The notes under the pieces were generated by a model, which saw nothing but the letters and a program-made list of their open reading frames with translations, searched no databases and was not told where the DNA came from. Both the position numbers and the translations under genes were made by a program. Positions 1 through 10,668 of a DNA stretch of 64,000 bases are shown here, in pieces. Origin of the DNA: Protoeuglena noctilucae (taxonomy: Eukaryota > Chlorophyta > Pedinophyceae > Marsupiomonadales > Marsupiomonadaceae); contig OY253668.1 in assembly GCA_958009085.1 (NCBI GenBank), forward strand, positions 310,001 through 374,000, written 5' to 3'. Every line of letters begins with the position of its first letter. Position 1 is the first letter of the stretch.

Positions 1-891
1 AGGCGCACCGACAGCTCCTTCACCACCTGCAGCGGGCGGCGGAGTGGGATCGGGTGCCTGGTGCGGGTGCTTGAGGCGGCAAGCGGGGGCCGTGGCTGCT
101 ACTGCGGGGCTTCACGCGGCCCAAGGGTCATGTCGACAGCCGCGGCAGGCAGCGCGGGTGACCTGCGCGGCGAGGACGCGGTGGACGGACGCGGCTTTGG
201 CGATGGCGACGTAGGACGGCTGGCAAGCGGCCCCCCCGGTGGAGGGGGCGTGCTTGCCGATGTGCTTGGGGACGGCGGCAAAGCGGCCGGCCAGGAGCTC
301 GAAGAAGGGTCGCACAAGGGACATCTTCTGTCCGGTGGCCGTATCGAGGGCCTTGCACACCAGGAAGGACCCGAGGAAGGGCACGGAGACGTTCTGCAAG
401 GGAGAGGAGGGGCGGCCCGACGTTCGACGAGTGAGCGAGGAAGCATTGGGTCGCAGGGGCCACGACGACAATAGGCGGAGTATCACCTTGCCGATGAGGA
501 GGTTGCGCCTCACGAAATCGCTCAGGCCCGCCCACACGCCCTTGACTGTTGCAAGGGTGAGCTGCTCATGCTTCCTGCCCCACGCGCTGCAGCGGACAAG
601 GAAGTCATGGGCTCTTCTGATAGATTAGTGATGACGGACACCCAGGTCAAGGGCTCATGCTGAGAGAGAGCGTACACGGGCTGGAGGGAGGCCGTTCCGC
701 ACAAACATTTCGTGCCTGGCCGTGGGGCTTGGGTGCACGGGGGAGCGCATCTGCAGCATTGACCGCCACCGCAAGGAGAGCATGCGACCGCCTGCGGGGC
801 CGTCCGTCCCCCACCTGTCCAGGAGCTCTTGTCCTAGGCTGTTGTTGTCCACCACGCGCCCGGCCACAGAGACACGGTCCTCGGCCGCCAT
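1..891 (-). CDS. CCDC81-like HU-domain protein (partial, runs off left edge)
   Basis: The gene starts at an ATG at 891 and leaves the window at base 1. Exons I can place are about 619-487, 393-163 and 26-1, joined by phase-0 GT-AG introns. They read WAGLSDFVRRNLLIGK, then NVSVPFLGSFLVC, then LVRPFFELLAGRF, and the spliced continuation is VLAAQVVKELSVRL. This order (helix with a W..L..FVR core, a GK..VPFLGSF strand pair, a RP.F strand, then the next HU helix) resembles the paired HU-like domains of CCDC81, a centrosome and cilium protein of animals that also has protist homologues. The first exon (MAAEDRVSVAGRVVD...) is less certain, and its 3' splice partner is unresolved. The identification rests on motif resemblance only. 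Other ciliary genes in the window make it more plausible. Confidence 0.5.
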
Positions 892-1632
892 GAAACCCCC
901 ACGCGCCTAACTTCACGTTCAAAATCGCCCGGGGAGCGTTGGACGCCAGCGTGGAGGGCGAGACGGAGAGAAAATGCCTGCAGGTCCGCGTGATTTGAAA
1001 AATGCACCGCCAAACGACAGGTCGCGTCGCCTGTGATGTCTTGGGAACTCGTGCCCCTCGCGACCGCTCGCTGCTGAAACACGCTTCCACCTCTGGGCCG
1101 ACCTGACACATCTGGCAAGTAAGGGCTGCACGCAAGTGGGCTTAGTGGCCGTGAGCCCCCGTCCTCGACCACCACCTGTGTCGCGGAGCGCAACATCTGC
1201 CCCGGCCTGCGGCTGCCGCCTCGAGTTTCTTCCAGGGGAGGTGTCGCGCATGCAGGGCGCAGCAATATCCGCTGCCCGGGCTCGGGTGGCCTGCCATAGC
1301 CATGCGCTGGCGAGACCCTGGGTTCCACGCGTCTCGCGTTGGAAGCCTGCCCCGCCCCGAGCGCCTGCCCGGCAGCATTGTCGGCAGCTGCGCGGCGCCC
1401 CTCTCGCGCGGGCCTGGCGCGATCGCGAGCGCGATGTGGACTTGGACTGGCAGAACGTCCGCATGGATGGCGACGAGCGGCTGGAGAACGTGAGCCGCCG
1501 CCCGCGCGGCTGCCCTGCGCGCGACGTCGACGTCCGCGTCGCTTTTGCTGAGAACGGGCCCGTCACTGAACGGCCCTGGCCATGCCGCCAGGTTCTGGAC
1601 ACCGTTCGCAATCGCGAGCTCGCTCGCAGAGG
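892..1632. other. Divergent intergenic stretch without recognised gene
   Basis: This GC-rich interval lies between the minus-strand CCDC81-like gene and the plus-strand small membrane protein gene. Long open frames exist on both strands, but their translations are Arg/Pro/Ala-rich with no family motif, as expected of open frames in GC-rich DNA. It probably holds two promoters and 5' untranslated sequence. I see no RNA gene. Confidence 0.4.
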
Positions 1633-2271
1633 ATGAGGCGCGCGCTGGAGGACGAGGGGGACGACCATGAAACGCGCACGCCCGTCGTCCTTCGGGTCGT
1701 GGAGCGCACGTTGGCGGTGCTCGACGCGGGCGCGGGGCGATTGACGGACATCGTTGAGGCCCTGCTGCCCCGCGACGTGGAGATCTCGCGGCCCACACTC
1801 GAGATCGTTGTGAAGGTGTGCGGCACGAGGGTGCTGCGGGTCGCCGGGCCTGGCCCGTCGCGCCCTTCAAAGGCACTATGCTGTCTTGCGCGCAGGGGAC
1901 GCTCGTCCTAGGGGCCATCTCCGTCCTGCGGAGCATCCTGGGGTTCATCGTGGGGACGGGGGCCATCGCGCTGGCCTACTACGCCTGGTCTGGGGCCAAG
2001 GTGAGCTCGGAACACTGGTGGTGCGGTTGGAGACCGCCGCGGACGCCGACGCGGGCGGCGCGCGTCGCTCGTTTTCGATTTCGTGGCATGTGATGGCGTT
2101 GGCACAGAGGGATGGCTCGAGAGCTGTGGTCATTCGGTCGAGGTTATTGCCAAGCCCGGCTCCCAGGTGTCGGATGGACCGCGTCGCACGAGGACCGTCA
2201 AGCCATCGCGGCGGAGGAGGGGTCAGGGGCGTGGCGACCTCGTGGAGGTGGAGTGGCGGGACAGGCGATGA
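1633..2271 (+). CDS. Small single-span membrane protein, function unknown
   Basis: I propose three exons, 1633-1815, 1896-2000 and 2110-2271, all phase 0 with GT-AG ends. They give about 149 residues. Exon 1 encodes a mainly acidic soluble region (MRRALEDEGDDHETR... to PTLEIVVK). Exon 2 is almost entirely a hydrophobic span (LGFIVGTGAIALAYYAW). Exon 3 encodes a basic stretch (TVKPSRRRRGQ) and an acidic end, DLVEVEWRDRR. The short tail after one membrane span suggests a tail-anchored or single-pass organelle protein, but I do not recognise the family. The third exon is the least certain part; other acceptors a few bases away would give a different tail. Confidence 0.45.
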
Positions 2272-2599
2272 GCCGCGCCCGTCGCTTTGGCTTGCGTTTC
2301 CTGCGTCTCTTTTTGTAGCCGACAGCGCACCCCATTTCCACCGGTAGAGCTCCAACCGACAGCAAACCCTGCCAGACCTACAACCCTCCACTGGCAGAGG
2401 GTTGCAGGGGGCCTTTTCGGACTGAGCGCGCGCCATACGGTTCATACGCTAGCTTCCTTTCTGTGCGCTGCGCTGTATCTTCTCTCTTCGCCTACTTCGG
2501 GTCATCCACGCGTTGTCTACTTCCCCCGTCGGAGCCCTGGGCCCACGGGCGCATCTGTTGTTGAATAGGCACCCCCGTGGTCCTGTACAAACGTTTAAA

Positions 2600-3588
2600 A
2601 TGCAGGCTATCGCTGGTGAGCCGCTGCGCGCGCGCGCCGACAAGCGCGGCCTGTTTGTGGCGCGCATCGTAGGTCCTCGAATATCGCACCCGCCAACGTC
2701 GGCAGCGCAGCCCCGGGCCGGCGCCGACAGTGCTTCGCGGCCTATGTGGAGTTTGCTCCGATTGGCCTTCCTCAGCACATCCTCCGGCACCCTACAACGC
2801 AGGCACGACGCTGCTGCAGCCACGTTGCCCCTCGGGGCGCAACGCCGTCGCGAGCGCGGCGCGGACGCAGCAGAGCGGTCTCTTCTCTCTCGGCTGGTGG
2901 AAGTACGGACAGGAGAGCCGTTTCGGCGCACGAGGTGCGAGAAATTGCAAAGTTCCGCAGCCTCCGACGCTGGTCGGTGCCTGCGCGCTTCACCGGCGAC
3001 ACGGTTCCGCCCGCAGAGTCGCGCTGGCTCGCGGACTACACGTCGCCGAAGAAGTACGGCCCCGATGTCGTCGCGGTCGAGCCCCGGTGAGTCCTCGCAC
3101 ACGCACGCGCACGCACGCTGTACGTGGTCGCGCAGTGGCGGTCTCTCCTGCCCCGGGAAGAGCAAGCACCGCGCTCCACACGTGCTTGCAGGACCTCTCT
3201 GAAGGAGTCCAGCGTGGTCACCCAGGCCGCCTCCACGGAGGCCGCCACGGTGGAGGCCCCGGCTGAGACGCCGGTCGAGACGGAGGCCGCGGCCGCCCCC
3301 GCGGAGGAGGCCCCGCAGCAGGCCGAGGAGGCCAAGTCGGGGGCCGCCATCACGGCCGTCACGGAGGACGCCATCCTCTTCACGTTCGACAAGGAGAAGG
3401 AGGCCCCCGCCGCTGCCGCGGCTGCCCCCGCTGAGAAGCCGGCGGAGCCGGTGAAGGGCGCGAGCGACGGCGAGAGCGCCGAGGGCACGGACGACGACGC
3501 CACCGAGGGCGGCAAGTCGGTGGTCAAGCGCGCCGAGCTCATCATCGCCGGGCTCCCCGGCCCCTTTGAGGGCACGGTGTTCCCCTGA
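2600..3588 (+). CDS. Ala/Glu-rich protein, function unknown
   Basis: The best-supported part is the last two exons. One ends at 3087 with ...SRWLADYTSPKKYGPD and VVAVEP; a GT-AG intron to about 3199 then joins it in phase to RTSLKESSVVTQ, followed by about 115 residues rich in Ala, Glu and Pro, ending KRAELIIAGLPGPFEGTVFP. The low-complexity acidic section resembles a flexible linker. A likely first exon is ATGCAGGCTATCGCTG at 2600 followed by GTGAGC; splicing to the acceptor before 2728 keeps the frame, giving MQAIAVCFAAYVEF. An N-terminus of this kind could be an organelle-targeting peptide, but that is inference. No family was recognised. The middle section (2728-3000) is Arg/Ser-rich and could contain a further intron. 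Confidence 0.4.
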
Positions 3589-3844
3589 GCGGGGTCGTGA
3601 TTAGAGTTGAGTTTTTGCTCGCCATTGGAGGGCGTGTAGAAGAGAAGCAGCGCTGTTATTGAAGCAAAATTTTGGAGCCTAGCGTGCTGTGCGATACTGG
3701 CGTGCTGTGCGACGTGCTTGAAGCTTCGTTTCTTTACATCTCCCCCACCATTCCCGTGGATAGTGTGCAGGTCGCTATTTCAAGTGACGAGGCCCGCGAA
3801 CCAGCGGCTGGGGAGCTCTCGAAAAGGAGACACGCGCCGCACCC

Positions 3845-4956
3845 ATGTTTGGCGGGTTCTTTGGCCCGGGTCGCAGTGACCCGTTCGCCGAGATGGATCG
3901 CATGATGCGAAATATGGATCGCGAGTTCGAGCGCGCGTTCCAGCACGCCTTTGAGGGCTTCCCGCAGGCTTCCACGAGACAGCCCAGAGCCTTCCGGGTA
4001 AGTGGAGCGCAATCAGCCGGACATTCGCAGGACGCGCCGTCCCGGCGACATCGCGGAGACTCCCTAGGGTAAGGAGCAGTTCGGCGTTGTCACGCGGCGT
4101 TCTCGGAACCCCTGCCCGCAGCTAGGCGCCCCGGCTCGTGTCGAGGAGCTCGGCGACCACGACGACGCCGTGGCAACGAGGAGCGGCCACGTGCCCCGCG
4201 TGGAAGAACCGGACGATGACGTGCCTTCGCACAGCAACCAAAGTGGCGCCCGCGATGGGGAGCAGGGCGCGGGGCCCCTGACCTTTTTTGGGGGCCTCAC
4301 CAGCGGCCTCGGCGGGCTGTTCGGGGGCCAGACGACGATGTCGGTGCCTCGAGGGGCTACGGTGCAGTCGTACTCGTACAGCTACAGCAGCTCGGGGTAC
4401 GGGCGGCCCGTCGAGCATCGGGAGGAGATGCATGTGGGTCCAGGTGCGTGGCCTCGCTGCTCCTAAAGCCCCCGATGGCGAGGTTCTCGTGCAAAATGCG
4501 CGTTTCGTGACGCGATCCGCGCTCTTCGTATCGCAGATGGAGGGTTAGAGAGGCGCCGGGTGGTCAAGGACGGGCGGACGGGCGAGGAGTCGGTCGAAGT
4601 GCACCGCTCGCTCAATGGCCGCGGGCGTACGGTGAAGGTGCGCTGCAGCTGGTGACGCCTGCCTTGAGGATGCTCGGGGCGCCGTGGGATGGACCCGAAC
4701 CGCAGCTTTGTGCTTGTCGCAGCGGGTCCGAGGGGCGGATGGCCAGCAGCGTGCCGAGGACCAGCTGCACGGCATGACGTCTGAGCAGGCGCGGGAGTTC
4801 GACCGCCAGTGGCAGGAGCGCCGGGGTACGTACCTGGGCGGCCGGGCTCAGACCACCACCCCCGCCCTGCCGGACGCGGAGCACGGTGGGACGCAGGCCA
4901 GCCGGCCCGTCGGGAACCGCTGGTTCGGAGGTGGCAGTCGAACTCACTGGGCGTGA
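3845..4956 (+). CDS. MLF: Myeloid leukaemia factor (MLF) family protein
   Basis: Four exons, 3845-3997, 4122-4443, 4537-4631 and 4723-4956, join in frame through GT-AG introns and end at TGA. The protein starts MFGGFFGPGRSDPFAEM and MMRNMDREFERAF, the usual MLF opening. It has a Ser/Tyr-rich middle (SYSYSYSSSGYGRPVEHREE). The family core follows: LERRRVVKDGRTGEESVEVHR, then RTVRVRGADGQQRAEDQL, and then EQAREFDRQWQERR, matching the family pattern of a KD..TGEE strand pair and an F...W helix. MLF proteins are small eukaryotic adaptors, linked in animals to transcription, protein-aggregate handling and cilia. No catalytic function is known. It is followed, after about 280 bases, by TCF25 on the same strand. 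Confidence 0.85.
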
Positions 4957-5232
4957 ACTAGGCCGGTACCGATGCGCCAATGTGGTTCACCCCCCTCTCC
5001 CCGCTTTGCTACACCCCTCTTGCCCCCTGCTGCATGATGTTTCTGACTGCAGGCCTGTGCTTGAAGCGTGTCTGGTTGCTGAGAATTTCTCAGAGAAAAC
5101 GAACACTCGTAGAATAGGATAGGAGTTGCTCGGTTTGGCACAGTCAGGTGCTCTGCGTGGCTGGGAGGGTGGTGTACAGGAGGGCTTCAGGACCCCAAGC
5201 CTTGCAGCGCAGCCCAACCTCGTGTGGGCGCC

Positions 5233-7659
5233 ATGTCGACGAGACAGCTGCGGCGTCTTCAGCAGCAGTTAGAGCTGAAGGAGGCTGCAGAGGCCGCGAG
5301 CGGGCACGATAGCTCAGGTGGAGCCCCGAGAGCTCGCTTGGTTCAGCCGATGGGCTCTGCGGCTCGGGATGCGCGCGGCGTCACCGTTCGCCCTTCGCCA
5401 ATCCTTGCGCAGAAGATGAGCATCAGAAAACCCGAACGACGAACTTCGCGCTGCTGAGCGCGCTCGCGGGGAGCAGCAGCGACGGCGGCAGCGATTCTGA
5501 GGGCGAGGAAACCGCTCCGCAGCGGGGGAAGGCCACGGAGAGTCAGAGCAGAGAGGTATGTGTCAATCCGCGATACGGCGTCTGCCAACAACGCTTCCAA
5601 ATCCTCCCTAGGCATCATTTCTTCCCTCGCTCCTTCGCAGACGTCGCACGGCGCAGCCTGCGCGAGCTCCGAGGCGCCGACCAAGAAGAAGAGGAAGAGC
5701 AAGAAGAAGAAGCGCACTCAAGCGGACGGGGCGGCTGACGATGCAGGGCTAGACGATGTGGACCGGGCGCTGCGGGAGGTCGAGTTGGTCGCGCCCGTGG
5801 CGCCAGTGACGCCCGCCAAAAGCGCCCCGAGGAAGGACGCGCAGAAGCCCAAGGATGTGCTCTCCGTCAACCCGGCCCTGCTGAAGGCCGATGAGGTGCG
5901 GTACCGCGCTGCACCGTGCTGTTGCAGCATGAGGCCATCCCATTCTGTGACGAGCCGAGCTGAGCCGAGCAAAACCCCTGCAGGAGCTGAAGCGCATTTT
6001 TGGAGCGAGGGCCGTGTCGGAGGCGGAAGCGGGGTCGTCTGGGCGCGGAGGGCGGCAGCTGGGGCGCGGGCGGGGGCGAGCCCTGGGTGCGCTGCGGCGT
6101 GGGGTCTTGGTGCAGCCCAAAGACCACTGGCCGCCCGTGCAGCCTCTCCTGTCGATGGAGGTTGTCAAATCTGGGGATTCGGAGGCGACGACCAAGACGT
6201 TCCGCTTTGTGCACGGGCCGTCGTACGGGGCCCTGCAGAGCCTGTACGAGGAGTGTGCCCAGACGGCAGACCCGAACAACATTGTCATGGTGCTGCAGCA
6301 GGTGCGGATGGGTGCGGATGCGCTCGACCTCCATGGAAGGCCTTGGTTACCGTGATCATAGGCCCTTAGGATTGGCTGCTGCGACACCACGTGAGGACCG
6401 CTTGCCTTCCCGCAGCACGCGTACCACGTGGACGCACTGCTGTCCCTGTCGTACGTGCACCAGGCGCACGGAAACGCAGAGGAGGCCGAGGACATGCTGG
6501 AGAAGGCCATTTCGTACATGGAGCTCGCCGCCCATCCCAGGTGCGTGTGCCCAGGGAGCTGGTCTTGGCGCTCGGCACGCACCTGCCGGGCACGCCGACG
6601 ACCAGACCCGTGCGAACACGGCCTCTATGAGTTGGCTCGCAGATTCGAATTGGTCTCCGCCACGTGCCGCCTTCCCTTCAAATTCGAGGAGAACCGGCCC
6701 TTCTACCAGGCGTGCTTCCGCTACGCCATGACCCTCAGCCGCCGGGGGTGCCACAGGTGCCGGCGAGGCGGGCAGGGCGGCGTGTCTTTGCTGTGCGTTG
6801 CGAACGTCCCTAGCAGCACACGTGGCCCGCGCTTCCCGCACGCAGGACGGCGCTGGAGGTCAGCAAGGCCGTGCTGAGCCTGGACCGGACCGACCCCGTT
6901 GGGATGCTCCAGGCCATCGACTACTTGGCCGTCCGGGCGAGGGAGTACGAATGGCTGTGCACATTCGTGCTGCGGTACGCGTCGGGCACCGAGGGCGACG
7001 GCCCGGACGCCACGGTGCCGATGCTGCCCAACATGGCCTTTTCCGTGGCACTGGCCAAGTGGGAGGGGGAGCGGCTGGGAGGGGGAGCGGCGGGCAGCGG
7101 GGCCCCTCCCACGTGGCCGGATGGCCGGGGGCCGCTGGACAGCCTGACGTGGGCCGCGGCGGTCCACCCGCGGGCCGTCGTGGCCCTGGTGGCGAAGCTG
7201 CGGGAGAAGGGGGCCTGCCGCGGGCGCGAGTGGGACGAGCTCCTCGCCGCCCCGCTCTTCCGCAAGGCTGACTTCGGGGGCTCGGCGTCGCTCGAGCACC
7301 TGACGCGGCTGTTCGTGGAGCGCAGTCACCCCTTGTGGCGTGCCGAGATTGCGCAGGCCTTCCTCCTCCGCGGCGCGAAGGCCGCCGCACAGGCGGCGGG
7401 GGAGGCGGGCGAGGGCGTGGTGGAGGGCATCACGGTCGCTGATTGGCGGGCCGTGGTGGGCGAGCTGTTCCCCGCGGACTCCGCCAACCAGTTCCAGCAC
7501 CTCAACGCCGAGGACTTCGCGGAGGGGCAGCAGGTCATCCCCGAGGAGGAGGGGCGGCCAATGGAGCCGGTGGCACCGGACGCAGGGCCCCACGGCCAGG
7601 GCACGATGTGGGGCATCATCCAGGCCTTGATGCCGTGGTACCGTGGGCCCGGCGCGTGA
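5233..7659 (+). CDS. TCF25: TCF25 / Nulp1 (Rqc1-type) family protein
   Basis: Seven exons are supported with consistent phases: 5233-5317, 5413-5555, 5641-5895, 5984-6301, 6416-6540, 6643-6756 and 6846-7659. The protein opens MSTRQLRRLQQQLE, then an acidic stretch (GSDSEGEETAP), a Lys-rich run (KKKRKSKKKKR), and the family core: ELKRIFGARAVSE, FVHGPSYGALQSLYEECAQT, DPNNIVMVLQQ, HAYHVDALLSLS, ENRPFYQACFRYAMTLSRRG, LDRTDPVGMLQAIDYLAVRA and NMAFSVALAKWE. These match human TCF25 block for block. The yeast homologue Rqc1 belongs to the ribosome-associated quality-control complex that handles stalled 60S nascent chains, so that role is likely here. The length of about 617 residues is usual for the family. 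The ATG at 5233 is chosen because the conserved MS.R.LRRL start follows it; GTG codons upstream are ignored. Confidence 0.93.
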
Positions 7660-7881
7660 AATCTCTATGCTGATTGAACAATCTGCAAGGCGTGTCAGTG
7701 ACGCGGGGGGATGACACATTGACAGCACCGTGACACCCCTGCAGGCTCAGCGTCCCATGCATTCTCTGCGTACTGCCTTTCTGGTCACGACGCAAGCGTT
7801 ATTCCTCCTTCATCGCGCCGCCCGGCATCTCCTTGGGACTGTCACTGCTCTGGGTCCTGGTTGAGTGACATTGCCGACGCA

Positions 7882-9235
7882 ATGTCGGCCAAACATGATT
7901 CTTGGGCGGGCGCCAGCCGTCTCGGGACGCCGATGGACGCGGCGCGTTTGTCCTGGGGAGGAGCCCGCCCGGGGTCGGCGGGAAGCGAGGTGAATGGCGT
8001 CTTCATGCACTTCGATGGCTTCCTTGAGTAAATATTGGGTCTGTGGAGGACGGCCTTGAGTTATCGCCCCGTGGGGGCTCTGCGCGGCCGTGCCAGAGGT
8101 CCGCAGAGATGCATCGCGTGCGCACCCGCCGCGAGCCGGCAAAGCGAGGAGTTTGCGCACCGATGCGACGGACGGGCGACCTACGCCACGCTCCCACGCT
8201 CCTTGCTCCCAAGGGTTACGCAGCGCGGCCCTAGGGCTGGTCCACCCACTGACGCCACCTGTGCGGCCGTCCCCTGTCCCCAGCCACGCTTCCAGATGCC
8301 CCGGTCGAGCATCACGTACGACTCCAAGGGGGGTCGCATGGTGTACGGGCTGATGGACCGCTACGGCCAGCGCATTCGGCAGCACCACTTCGAGAACATC
8401 AAGCGCCTCCAGAACGAGACGGACGAGCAGCTGAGCATGCAGCCGGCGGGGAGGCGGCACCTGCAGCACCAGTACCAGTTCGCACAGGAGGTGAGCGAAG
8501 CGCAAGTGGCCCATGACCGGGCTACCCTGCATGCCGTGAGGTTGCGACACGTCCCCGCGGTCGTGACACGCTTGCAGGAGAAGGAACAGTCGGCGTACAA
8601 CGCCTCGCTCCGGCCGAGCAAGGCCCCGGCCTACCACGCCGTCTGGGCGACGTCGGGAGGCAACCCGCTCAACTCTGGGGAGTCTGGCCGGCCCTCGTCG
8701 GGGGTCGCCGAGCTCGTCACGGCCCACGGGACCGCTGCGCGTATGTACCGCCCCATCGATCCCCTGAGGCACCCCGTGGACGCGCGGTACCAGGCTCGGA
8801 CCATGTATGACGTAAAGGTGTGGTAGGATGGGGCTTGAACCGGCAAGGCGAGAAGGACGTGCTGCGTGGGCCAGCGACCCGGTCCCTTGCCACGTCTTCG
8901 CAGAGGGAAGTGGAGAACATGGAGGACGAGGTCCGCATGTCCAGGATGCGGGACGTGCGTGAGCAGTTCCGGGGGGGGTTTACAGACACCAGGTGCGCTG
9001 GCGCCACCGCGGGCGCACCCCGTGGCGGAGCGACGAGGGCTGTGAGCCGCACAGAGTTGGCCCACTCCGCGTGCGCAGGTCTGAGCTGATGGATTTGGCG
9101 GTGCAGTACCCCCACGGGGCTCCCGCACACATCCGCCGTCAGCTCGCGGCGCAGGGGGTCTCGGTGATGGGCGACACGCGCCAGATGTCTAACCTCAACA
9201 ACCCCTTCACTCGGCAGGGCTACCTCAACTACTAG
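7882..9235 (+). CDS. Unrecognised Tyr/Arg-rich protein, possibly cytoskeletal
   Basis: Five exons join in phase: 7882-7989, 8284-8490, 8578-8817, 8904-8992 and 9079-9235, all with GT-AG ends, giving about 267 residues and ending TRQGYLNY. The chain has no signal peptide or membrane span. It is rich in Tyr, Arg, Gln and Asn, with short motifs such as SSITYDSKGGRMVYGLMDRYG, HHFENIKRLQNETDEQ and YRPIDPLRHPVDARYQARTMYD, and a short charged helix EVENMEDEVRMSRMRDVREQ. Spaced Y/P/R motifs like these are seen in microtubule-associated and axonemal inner proteins. With ciliary genes elsewhere in the window a flagellar role is a reasonable guess, no more. The first exon (MSAKHDSWAGASRLG) is the least certain; an alternative start is the Met at 8296. 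Confidence 0.6.
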
Positions 9236-9275
9236 AGCGCGAACATGGCTGGCATGCTTGAAACGCAGCACTGTT

Positions 9276-10482
9276 TCAAATGAATACGGACGCCGTCGCG
9301 TGGGACCGCGAGTCGCTCGCGACGGACGGTCCTAGCGATCGGGCCGTCCCGACCAACGCGCTTGCGTCGATCCCGCCCAGCGCACCCACGACGCGGGCCA
9401 GGCATTGCGCGAGCTCGACCGCTGCGGGGACGTCCGCAATGGGACGCGACAGGGGCTGGTGCAGGAGCGCCGCGGGAACGCGCCGCCCCTGGCACGCGGC
9501 AAGGAGGGCGGCAGGCAGCCCTTCCACGCGCCCCCCCGGTGGGAGCGGCGGTGCTGGGCAGGTCAGCCCCGTCGCGGCCCACGCGTCCGAGCAGAGGCTG
9601 AAGACGGGGCTATCGGAGTCGCCCGTGGCAGCCAGCCACGGCCCGCCCTGGGACAGGATGAGAACCCTTGGGCTGGGGAGGGCACCGAGGAGCGCCCGTG
9701 CCGCTGATACCGCGCGGTCCGCCGGGATGGGGCCCTGGCAGCAGACGACCGCGGTGGCATCCGATGCGAGGTAGGCGGTGCAGGTCGTGTCCGCGCTGCG
9801 GGCGCGTACGAGCATGCGTGATGGATGCGTGTGATGCGAGTCTCGGATGCCCCAGCCTGCCTGGCGCGCACAGCGCACCTGCTGGGCTTTGCAGAGAGCG
9901 ACCTGATCGGCACGCCCGGCACGATGAGGCAGCCAAGGACTGGGCGCTCGGCGAGGCGAAAGGCCGCGTGGAGGAGGCGGCAAGCCTGGGTCGACGTGCC
10001 AATGACGAGGACGGACACCGACGCCATCAGTGCTTGGGTTCCCGCCTCCCCGTGGGACGCTAGCCTCTCCACAAACTCTGCCGGCAACAGATCTGGGGGG
10101 AAAGGCGCGGGGCTCGCTGAGGGCAGGGGCAGCACGTCGGGGCGTGTGCCGCTGTCCTCTGCTGGGCCGACATCGAACCAGGCATGTCACCTAGCGCATC
10201 TTGCGCGGCTCTTTTCTTCTCGGCGTCGGCCTCCTCGTCCTCGTCCACCAGCCTGCTCGGAAGCTCATCGGTCAGAGGGTCGAAGCCGTCCATCCTCTTC
10301 GCAGATGCAGAAGGACGCGGCAGAGGGGTCTTTTTGATGCTGCGCTTGGCGTACTCCTGGTCATCTTTCGCAGATTTGGAGGGCCCCGAGGTTTCCCGCC
10401 AAGCGTCTCGTTCTGGCGACTTGAAAACGACAGATGGCGGGAATTGCCGCCTGGGGACGTTTTCGTACCTCAAACACGCCAT
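9276..10482 (-). CDS. PSMG1: Proteasome assembly chaperone 1-like protein
   Basis: This reads leftward from ATG 10482. The first exon ends ...DEEADAEKKRAAQDAL; an intron (GTGACA...CCCCAG) joins it in phase to DLLPAEFVERLASHGE, then VSVLVIGTSTQACRLLHAAF. A further intron leads to ADTTCTAYLASDATAVVCCQG. The long last exon has RVLILSQGGPWLA, then VEGLPAALLAACQGRRVPAAL and DVPAAVELAQCLARVVGAL. Both the order of blocks and the phrase LPAA.L..CQ..+.PA.L match PSMG1/PAC1. That protein, with PAC2, chaperones assembly of the 20S proteasome alpha ring in the cytosol or nucleus. The N-terminal 60 residues are basic and not conserved. Its start lies 187 bases from the divergent CDT2 start, so the two may share a promoter. 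Confidence 0.62.
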
Positions 10483-10668
10483 CCGCTGGCGTCATTGGCA
10501 AGGAGCCGCGCCTGCCAAGCTCTAACGTGGCCGAGAGGTTTCCCGGCGGCAGCGCGCGTTGCTCCTGGCGCGTGCTTCGCTTCAGCGCTGTTCCGCGCCA
10601 CCGCGCCACTTCCGCCCGCAAGGCAACGTCCATCATTTCTTATATCCTCTGACGCAACTGACTGGCAT

